Origin: Cupriavidus pauculus | GTDB lineage: Bacteria > Pseudomonadota > Gammaproteobacteria > Burkholderiales > Burkholderiaceae | Direction of reading: 5' to 3' | NCBI RefSeq assembly: GCF_003854935.1 | Contig: NZ_CP033969.1 | Location: 3,038,001-3,102,000 of the forward strand | Length of the DNA: 64,000 nt | Shown here: positions 58,407 to 64,000 of the stretch, piece by piece | How the letters are laid out: each line of letters starts with the position of its first letter | How positions within the stretch are numbered: the stretch's first letter is position 1 | The notes under the pieces: generated by a model | Told to the model about the DNA's origin: nothing | The model's input: the letters and a program-made list of their open reading frames with translations, nothing else | Databases searched by the model: none | Translations under genes and position numbers: made by a program

Positions 58407-58431
58407 GCTGTCGGGGTGGGGAGTGGAAACC

Positions 58432-59919
58432 CTAGCGCCCGGCCGCGCGCAGCGCGAACGTCAGCGTGGTGCCGGCGGGCCGGTCCACGAGCCGTACCTG
58501 GCTGCCGTTGAGCTGCAACATGCGCTGGACGATCAGCAGGCCCAGGCCGCCGCCGCGATGCGCGCCGCCCGACGGGAACGGCCGCTGGAAGATCGACTCG
58601 CGCAGCGCGGGCGGGATGCCCGGCCCCGTGTCGCTGACCGTGACGGCGACGTTGCCGTCCTGGGCCGCGAGGTCGATCTCGACCGTGCCGCCGGCCGGCG
58701 TGTGGCGGATGGCGTTGTCGAGCAGATTGGTCAGCACCCGCTCGATCATGCCGAGGTCGGCCGAGACGGCTGGCAGCGCCGGCGGCACGCCCGCGCGCAG
58801 TTGCAGGTGCTTGGCCTCGGCCGGCAGCGCGAATTTTTCGAGCACGTCCTGCGTGAGGTCGACCATCGAGAAGGTCTCCGGCACCGCCTGGACCATGCCG
58901 TGCTCCAACCGCGCCAGCTCGAACAGCGACTGGGCCAGCCCGCCGACCTTGGCGCTCTGCGCCAGCGCAATCGCCAGATACCGCTGGCGTTCGTCGGCGC
59001 TGAGGCTGTCGGCCTTGACCGAGAGCGTTTCCAGATAGCCGTGCAGGGATGTCAGCGGCGTGCGCAGGTCGTGCGAGATATTGGCCACCATCTCGCGGCG
59101 CTCCTGATCCTGCTGCTTCAGGGCCCGCCACTGGCTGTCGATGCGCGCCGACATCTGGCGAAACGCCGATTCCAGCGCGGCCATTTCATCGCGTGTCCCG
59201 TCGCGTGTCCCGTCGTGGGCATCGTCCCGGGGCGTCGGCGGCGGCACGGCCGGCGGGGCGTCGGCGCTGCCCGCGCCACCGGCCGACTCGAACTGCCGGA
59301 TCTCGTGGGTCAGCCGCCGCAGCGGGCGCGTGATCAGCGCAAAGGCGACCAGGCCGGCGATCAGGCCCAGCCCGGCCACCAGCGCCATCGACCACAACGT
59401 GGTGCGCATGACCGCGTCCTGCGACGCGCGGGCGGCCAGCTTGTCGTGCGCCTCGCCCATCAGCACGACGTAGATGTAGCCGCCCTGCCGCAGCGGCGCG
59501 GCGCTGAACACCTTGCGGCCGGACGCGCTGCGCGGGTCGTCGCCCAGGATCGGCAGCGCCCCGCCGTCGATCAGCTTCCTGACCGGGGCCAGGTCGACGT
59601 GGTCGCGCAGCAGGTGGCCGCTTGGCGCGTCGTGGCCGCGGATGCGGCCCGTGTCGTCGAGCAGGTACACCTCGACGCTCGGATTGACGACCATCAGCTG
59701 GCCGAACAGTTGCCGCAGGGCCTGCGGCGCGATGGCGCTCTGGTCCTCCAGCAGCGCATTGCGGGCGATGTAGGCGGCCAGCCCGCGCGACAGGCTCTGC
59801 ACGACTTCCTTCTCGTGCATCGTGTTGGCGCGCACCTGCAGCCAGGCCGACGCCCCGCAGCACGCCAGCAGCAGCGCGGCGAAGACGGCCGACAGGCGCT
59901 GGGTCAGGGACAGGTTCAC
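58432..59919 (-). CDS. Sensor histidine kinase (OmpR-system partner)
   Basis: A 495-residue kinase with an N-terminal transmembrane helix (LTQRLSAVFAALLLACCGAS), a periplasmic sensor region (about 30-155), a second helix (LWSMALVAGLGLIAGLVAFALI), a HAMP-like segment with a Pro/Asp-rich insert, and the kinase core: phosphoacceptor His in ANISHDLRTPLTSLHGY, NLLDNAIRHTPAGG and SDTGPGIPP with GGGLGLLIVQRM. The start is GTG 59919, with GGGGAGGG upstream; it overlaps the response regulator stop by 4 bp (GTGA). It probably senses an envelope stress, possibly oxidative, given the divergent msr operon. Confidence 0.87.
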   Translation of the reverse strand: MNLSLTQRLSAVFAALLLACCGASAWLQVRANTMHEKEVVQSLSRGLAAYIARNALLEDQSAIAPQALRQLFGQLMVVNPSVEVYLLDDTGRIRGHDAPSGHLLRDHVDLAPVRKLIDGGALPILGDDPRSASGRKVFSAAPLRQGGYIYVVLMGEAHDKLAARASQDAVMRTTLWSMALVAGLGLIAGLVAFALITRPLRRLTHEIRQFESAGGAGSADAPPAVPPPTPRDDAHDGTRDGTRDEMAALESAFRQMSARIDSQWRALKQQDQERREMVANISHDLRTPLTSLHGYLETLSVKADSLSADERQRYLAIALAQSAKVGGLAQSLFELARLEHGMVQAVPETFSMVDLTQDVLEKFALPAEAKHLQLRAGVPPALPAVSADLGMIERVLTNLLDNAIRHTPAGGTVEIDLAAQDGNVAVTVSDTGPGIPPALRESIFQRPFPSGGAHRGGGLGLLIVQRMLQLNGSQVRLVDRPAGTTLTFALRAAGR

Positions 59920-60656
59920 GATCCGCCCTCCCCGCCTTCCGGCCCGGCCGCCGGGTCCGCCACGAAGCGGTAGCCACGCCGCCAGACCGTCAGGATGCGC
60001 CGGGGCTGGGCCGGGTCTGCCTCGATCTTGGTGCGCAGCCGGTTGATATGGGTGTTGACCGTGTGCTCGTAGCCCTCGTGCTGGTAGCCCCAGACCGCGT
60101 TGAGCAGGTCCATGCGCGAGAACACTTGGTCCGGGTGCCGCGCGAAGTAGTACAGCAGGTCGAACTCGCGCGGCGTCAGGTCCAGGCGCCGGCCATCGAC
60201 CGATGCCTGGCGCGCCAGCGGGTCGATCGCCAGCCCGGCCAGGTCCAGGCTGCCCGCGTCGGCGCGCACGTCGCGCGCCATCGCCTCCACGCGGCGCAGC
60301 AGCGCCTTGACGCGCGCCACCAGCTCCAGCACCGAGAACGGCTTGGCCAGGTAGTCGTCGGCGCCCAGTTCCAGGCCCAGGATGCGGTGGACCTCGCTGG
60401 AGCGCGCGCTGGTGATGATGATCGGCGTATAGCGCGTCATGGCGCGGGCGCGGCGGCAGATCTCCAGGCCGTCGACGCCGGGCAGCATCAGGTCCAGCAC
60501 CAGCGCATCCCAGCCGCCCTGCTCCAGCAGCCGCAGGCCCTCGGCGCCGTCGGCGCTGTGCACCACCTCGTAGCGCTCGTCGCGCAGGTGCATGGCCAGC
60601 ACGTTGGCAATGCCGGCATCGTCCTCGACCAGCAGGATCCGTTTCGGTTGTTCCAT
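59916..60656 (-). CDS. OmpR-family response regulator
   Basis: A 246-residue regulator with receiver (EDD at 11-13, phosphoacceptor Asp55, Lys in YLAKPF) and OmpR-type winged-helix output (TPREFDLLYYFARHPDQVFSR, then EHTVNTHINRLRTKIE and GYRFVAD). It overlaps the sensor gene by 4 bp. The first gene of the divergent msr operon starts 168 bp away, so it is the natural candidate regulator of that operon. Confidence 0.92.
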   Translation of the reverse strand: MEQPKRILLVEDDAGIANVLAMHLRDERYEVVHSADGAEGLRLLEQGGWDALVLDLMLPGVDGLEICRRARAMTRYTPIIITSARSSEVHRILGLELGADDYLAKPFSVLELVARVKALLRRVEAMARDVRADAGSLDLAGLAIDPLARQASVDGRRLDLTPREFDLLYYFARHPDQVFSRMDLLNAVWGYQHEGYEHTVNTHINRLRTKIEADPAQPRRILTVWRRGYRFVADPAAGPEGGEGGS

Positions 60657-60823
60657 GTTGCACCCCGTGGCAGGGGTCTCGGGAATGGGATAGGTGTCGC
60701 TATTGTGCAGAATTCCGGCCGGCCAGTTATCACGAATTGTTTAAGGTTTGGCGAGGACTCCGAGACGCCCCGTTGCCTACCATCCGATCAATCCCTCAAT
60801 CCTTCTCGATCACGGAGTCCATC

Positions 60824-61345
60824 ATGCGCATCACCCGACGCTTCCTGCTGTCCGGCGGCACGCTGGCCGCGGCCGTGGCCACCGTGGGCGGCTGGCGCCT
60901 GCTGGCCGGCCCCGCCGCCGTGGCGGCCACCCCCGGGCAGGCCCCCGCCCGGTTCGACGTCACGCTGAGCGACGCCGAATGGCGGCGCAAGCTGACGCCG
61001 GCCCAGTACAACGTGCTGCGCCAGGAAGGCACCGAACGGCCGTACAGCAGCCCGCTCAACGACGAGCACCGCAAGGGCGTCTTTGCCTGCGCGGGCTGCC
61101 AGCGCGACCTGTTCTCGTCGAACACCAAGTTCGACAGCGGCACCGGCTGGCCCAGCTTCTGGGCGCCGCTGGCCGGCGCGGTGGGCACCACGCAGGACGT
61201 GTCGTTCGGCATGATCCGCACGGCCGTGCATTGCAGCCGCTGCGGCGGCCACCTGGGCCACGTGTTCGACGACGGCCCCAAGCCCACCGGGCAGCGCTAC
61301 TGCATGAACGGCGTCGCCATGACCTTCCGGCCCGTGCCGGCCTGA
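60824..61345 (+). CDS. msrB: Peptide-methionine (R)-S-oxide reductase MsrB, Tat-exported
   Basis: A 173-residue MsrB that reduces Met-R-sulfoxide in proteins. The N-terminus MRITRRFLLSGGTLAAAVA has a Tat signal (TRRFLLSGG), so it acts outside the cytoplasm. Zn-binding Cys pairs are at residues 89/92 (CAGC) and 137/140 (CSRC); the catalytic Cys160 is in GQRYCMNG. ATG 60824 follows CGGAG. It begins an operon with a DipZ-like protein and MsrA, both exported or membrane proteins. Confidence 0.92.
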   Translation: MRITRRFLLSGGTLAAAVATVGGWRLLAGPAAVAATPGQAPARFDVTLSDAEWRRKLTPAQYNVLRQEGTERPYSSPLNDEHRKGVFACAGCQRDLFSSNTKFDSGTGWPSFWAPLAGAVGTTQDVSFGMIRTAVHCSRCGGHLGHVFDDGPKPTGQRYCMNGVAMTFRPVPA

Positions 61346-61372
61346 TCCCCCGCTGCCACGGAGTCCATCGCC

Positions 61373-63211
61373 ATGTTGCTGCTGATACTTGCCTACCTGG
61401 GCGGGGTCCTGACGATCCTGAGTCCCTGCATCCTGCCCGTGCTGCCCTTCGTCTTCGCGCGGGCCGACCAGCCTTTCGTGCGCAGCGGCCTGCCGCTGCT
61501 GGCGGGCATGGGCGTCACGTTCGCCGGCGTGGCGACGCTGGCCGCCGTGGGCGGCGGCTGGGTGGCGCAGGCCAACGAGTTCGGACGCTGGCTGGCCATC
61601 GCGCTGCTGGCGGTGTTTGGCCTGACGCTGCTGCTGCCCAGCCTGGCCGAGCGGCTGACCCAGCCGCTGGTCCGTGCGGGCAGCCGCCTGACCAACGCCG
61701 CGCAGGCCGACGGCCGCCCGGCCGGCCCGGCGTCGTCGTTCCTGCTGGGCATCGCCACGGGCCTGCTCTGGGCGCCATGCGCCGGGCCGATCCTGGGGCT
61801 GGTGCTGACCGGCGCGGCGCTGCAGGGCGCCAGCATCGGCACCACGCTGTTGCTGCTGGCCTATGCGGCCGGCGCGGCCACGTCGCTGGCGGTGGCGCTG
61901 CTGATCGGCGGGCGCGTGTTCGCGGCGATGAAGCGGTCGCTCGGTGCCGGGGAATGGATCCGGCGCGGCATCGGCGCGGCCATGCTGGTGGGCGTCGGCG
62001 CCATTGCGCTGGGGCTCGACACCGGCATCCTGACGCGGATCTCGACAGTGGCCACGGGCGGCCTGGAACAGCGACTGGTCGACACGTTCGCGGCACGCAA
62101 GCCTGACGCGGGCCCCGGCAACCCCGGCAGCGCGATGATGATGCAGGCCGCCGCCACCAATGCGATGGCGCCCAAGCCCGAGGCAGGCGGGTCGATGATG
62201 ATGCGCGCGGCCGGCAACGCCGGGGCGTCGACGCTGCCGGTCGAGGGCACGTTCCCGGGCCTCGATGGCGCCGTGGCGTGGCTCAACTCGCCGCCGCTGA
62301 CCGCCGAGGGCCTGCGCGGCAAGGTCGTGCTGGTCGATTTCTGGACGTACTCGTGTATCAACTGCCTGCGGTCGTTGCCCTACGTCAAGGCGTGGGCCGA
62401 CAAGTACCGCGACCAGGGCCTTGTGGTAATCGGCGTGCACGCGCCCGAGTTCGCGTTCGAGCGCAACCTCGACAACGTGCGCAAGGCGACGAAGGACCTG
62501 GGCGTCACCTATCCGGTGGCAGTCGACAACAACTTTGCGATCTGGCGCGCGTTCCGCAACAACTACTGGCCGGCGCACTACTTCATCGATGCGCAGGGGC
62601 GCGTGCGCTTCCACCATTTCGGCGAGGGCGAGTACGACAAGTCCGAGGCCGTCATCCGCGCGCTGCTGGCCGAGGCCGGCCACGGCGCGGCGATGGAAAA
62701 GACCGCCATGGCCGCACCCGGCGCCATGCAGGGCGTGGAGATGGCGGCCGATGCGGGCGCGGTGCGGTCCCCGGAGACCTACGTCGGCTACGGCCGGGCC
62801 GAGAACTTTGCCTCGCCGGGCGGGCTGCGGCAGGACGCCAGCCGCGCCTATACGGCGCCGGCGCAGCCCGCGCTGAACCAGTGGGGCCTGGCGGGCCAGT
62901 GGAAGGTGGGCGAGGAGAACGCGACGCTGGTGCAGCCGGACGGCCGCATCGTCTATCGCTTCCACGCCCGCGACCTGCACCTGGTGCTGGGCCCGGGCAG
63001 CGACGGCAAGCCGGTGCGCTTCCGCGTGACGATCGACGGCCAGGCCCCGGGCGACGCGCACGGCACCGACGTGGCCGCCGACGGAACCGGCACCGTCACG
63101 GACCAGCGCCTTTACCAGTTGGTGCGCCAGGGTGGCGACATCCGCGACCGCACCTTCGCAATCGAATTCCTCGACCCCGGCGTGCAGGCCTACGCCTTTA
63201 CGTTCGGCTGA
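61373..63211 (+). CDS. dipZ: DipZ-like fusion: CcdA/DsbD transmembrane domain plus thioredoxin-like domain
   Basis: A 612-residue protein. The N-terminal CcdA-type domain (about 1-240) has redox Cys19 (LSPCILP) and Cys136 (WAPCAGP); a periplasmic linker has two MMM clusters at residues 255-257 and 275-277; the thioredoxin/TlpA-like domain has CINC at 328-331 (WTYSCINCLRSLPY); a C-terminal beta-rich domain (from about 500) resembles that of DipZ. It carries cytoplasmic reducing power across the membrane, presumably to the exported Msr enzymes. It starts 28 bp after msrB. Confidence 0.88.
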   Translation: MLLLILAYLGGVLTILSPCILPVLPFVFARADQPFVRSGLPLLAGMGVTFAGVATLAAVGGGWVAQANEFGRWLAIALLAVFGLTLLLPSLAERLTQPLVRAGSRLTNAAQADGRPAGPASSFLLGIATGLLWAPCAGPILGLVLTGAALQGASIGTTLLLLAYAAGAATSLAVALLIGGRVFAAMKRSLGAGEWIRRGIGAAMLVGVGAIALGLDTGILTRISTVATGGLEQRLVDTFAARKPDAGPGNPGSAMMMQAAATNAMAPKPEAGGSMMMRAAGNAGASTLPVEGTFPGLDGAVAWLNSPPLTAEGLRGKVVLVDFWTYSCINCLRSLPYVKAWADKYRDQGLVVIGVHAPEFAFERNLDNVRKATKDLGVTYPVAVDNNFAIWRAFRNNYWPAHYFIDAQGRVRFHHFGEGEYDKSEAVIRALLAEAGHGAAMEKTAMAAPGAMQGVEMAADAGAVRSPETYVGYGRAENFASPGGLRQDASRAYTAPAQPALNQWGLAGQWKVGEENATLVQPDGRIVYRFHARDLHLVLGPGSDGKPVRFRVTIDGQAPGDAHGTDVAADGTGTVTDQRLYQLVRQGGDIRDRTFAIEFLDPGVQAYAFTFG

Positions 63212-63255
63212 GGCCCGCGCCCCACCTTGACGCCGACTACATTAGGAAAACAACC

Positions 63256-64000
63256 ATGAAAGCGACCCCGAACACCTTGACCCTGCTGCAACGCTGGACC
63301 CGCCCCACCACGCTCAAGATGATGGGCCTGGCCATGCTGGCGGCCGTGGCCACCACCTGGCGCGTGCCCGCCCTGTCCGCTGAGGACGCCGTGCGCATTC
63401 CCGCGCCAACCGTCGACGAGAAGGCCGACGCGAGCCATAGCGCCACGGCCATCTTTGCCGGCGGCTGTTTCTGGGGGGTGCAGGGGGTGTTCCAGCATGT
63501 ACGCGGCGTAACACTCGTCACATCCGGTTACGCCGGCGGCGCGGCCAATACCGCGCAGTACGAAAAGGTGGGCACGGGCCGCACGGGGCACGCGGAGTCC
63601 GTCGAGGTGCGCTATGACCCCACGCAGATCAGCTACGGCAAGCTGCTGCAGATTTTCTTCTCGGTGGCGCACAATCCGACCCAGCTCAACTACCAGGGCC
63701 CGGACCACGGCACGCAGTATCGTTCGGCAATCTTTCCGCTGACGGCCGAGCAGAAGCGCATCGCCGACGCCTACATCGCCCAGCTTGGCGCGGCCAAGGC
63801 GTATACGTCGCCAATCGTCACGCGCGTGGAGCCCGGCAAGCCGTTCTATGCGGCCGAAAGCTATCACCAGGACTATCTGACGCGGAACCCCAACGACATG
63901 TACATCGTCTTCAACGACCTGCCGAAGATCGGCAACCTGAAGAAGATGTTCCCGGACGTCTATCGGAACGATCCGGTGCTGGTATCGGGCGCCAAGACGG
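63256..64000 (+). CDS. msrA: Peptide-methionine (S)-S-oxide reductase MsrA, exported, C-terminus cut by window end
   Basis: The first 248 codons lie in the window; the gene runs off the right edge. The N-terminus MKATPNTLTLLQRWTRPTTL leads into a hydrophobic stretch (MMGLAMLAAVATTW) ending near TWRVPALSAED, a signal peptide. Catalytic Cys71 is in AGGCFWGVQ, followed by GYAGGAANTAQYEKVGTG and HNPTQLNYQGPDHGTQYRS, all MsrA motifs. The long extra C-terminus beyond DYLTRNP suggests an accessory segment. It is the third gene of the msr operon, 45 bp after dipZ. Confidence 0.92.
   Translation, partial: MKATPNTLTLLQRWTRPTTLKMMGLAMLAAVATTWRVPALSAEDAVRIPAPTVDEKADASHSATAIFAGGCFWGVQGVFQHVRGVTLVTSGYAGGAANTAQYEKVGTGRTGHAESVEVRYDPTQISYGKLLQIFFSVAHNPTQLNYQGPDHGTQYRSAIFPLTAEQKRIADAYIAQLGAAKAYTSPIVTRVEPGKPFYAAESYHQDYLTRNPNDMYIVFNDLPKIGNLKKMFPDVYRNDPVLVSGAKT

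Overview
The window is high-GC DNA (by eye around two thirds G+C) from a betaproteobacterium of the Burkholderiaceae, most likely Cupriavidus or a close relative. This genus assignment is inference. It rests on a box benzoyl-CoA epoxidation cluster, a phasin, a Bug-family binding protein, and a pyruvate dehydrogenase operon ordered E1-E2-proteasome homologue-lipoyl-E3, which I recall as pdhA-pdhB-ORF3-pdhL in Ralstonia eutropha. Nearly all of it reads as core chromosome; there is no transposase, phage gene, rRNA or CRISPR array.

Region 1 (1-9824) is aerobic benzoate catabolism. The regulator boxR sits between a leftward operon (benzoate-CoA ligase, alpha/beta hydrolase, branched-chain-type ABC binding protein, start of livH) and the rightward boxCBA operon. 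Both flanking promoters carry TGCA-centred repeats. Benzoate would be imported, activated to benzoyl-CoA (bclA), epoxidised (boxAB) and ring-cleaved (boxC). The expected semialdehyde dehydrogenase boxD is not in the window. Region 2 (9888-11293) holds a Xre-RES toxin-antitoxin pair with its own palindromic operator, then an initiator tRNA.

Region 3 (11437-18635) has a Nudix hydrolase, the two bacterial N-degron transferases (aat, bpt) around a small membrane coiled-coil gene, pyrD, and a three-gene ABC transporter ending at a 130-bp imperfect palindrome. Region 4 (18667-25919) has a lutAB-type lactate operon with a small translationally coupled third gene in place of lutC, a divergent IclR regulator, pbpG, a nitroreductase-thioesterase pair and a histone-deacetylase-family enzyme. 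Region 5 (26153-34644) has a phasin with a strong promoter and palindrome, then the PDH operon with a betaproteobacterial proteasome homologue (BPH) between the E2 and E3 genes.

Region 6 (34858-45829) has a FixL/FixJ-like two-component pair, a CbiM-like membrane protein, folD, prlC, a small unknown protein, xth, a SulP transporter and a DUF1488 protein. Region 7 (46118-51576) has two identical tRNA-Lys(CUU) genes flanking an 8-oxoguanine-deaminase-type enzyme and a LysR regulator, then an orphan Bug protein, a secreted DPYxDGAK-repeat protein and a MarR-like protein. Region 8 (51645-64000) has a giant NAD-glutamate dehydrogenase ending inside a 10-bp tandem repeat, several small unknown genes (one behind a consensus-quality LexA box), and a two-component system divergent from an exported methionine-sulfoxide repair set (Tat-signal MsrB, DipZ-like DsbD-thioredoxin fusion, MsrA cut by the window end).
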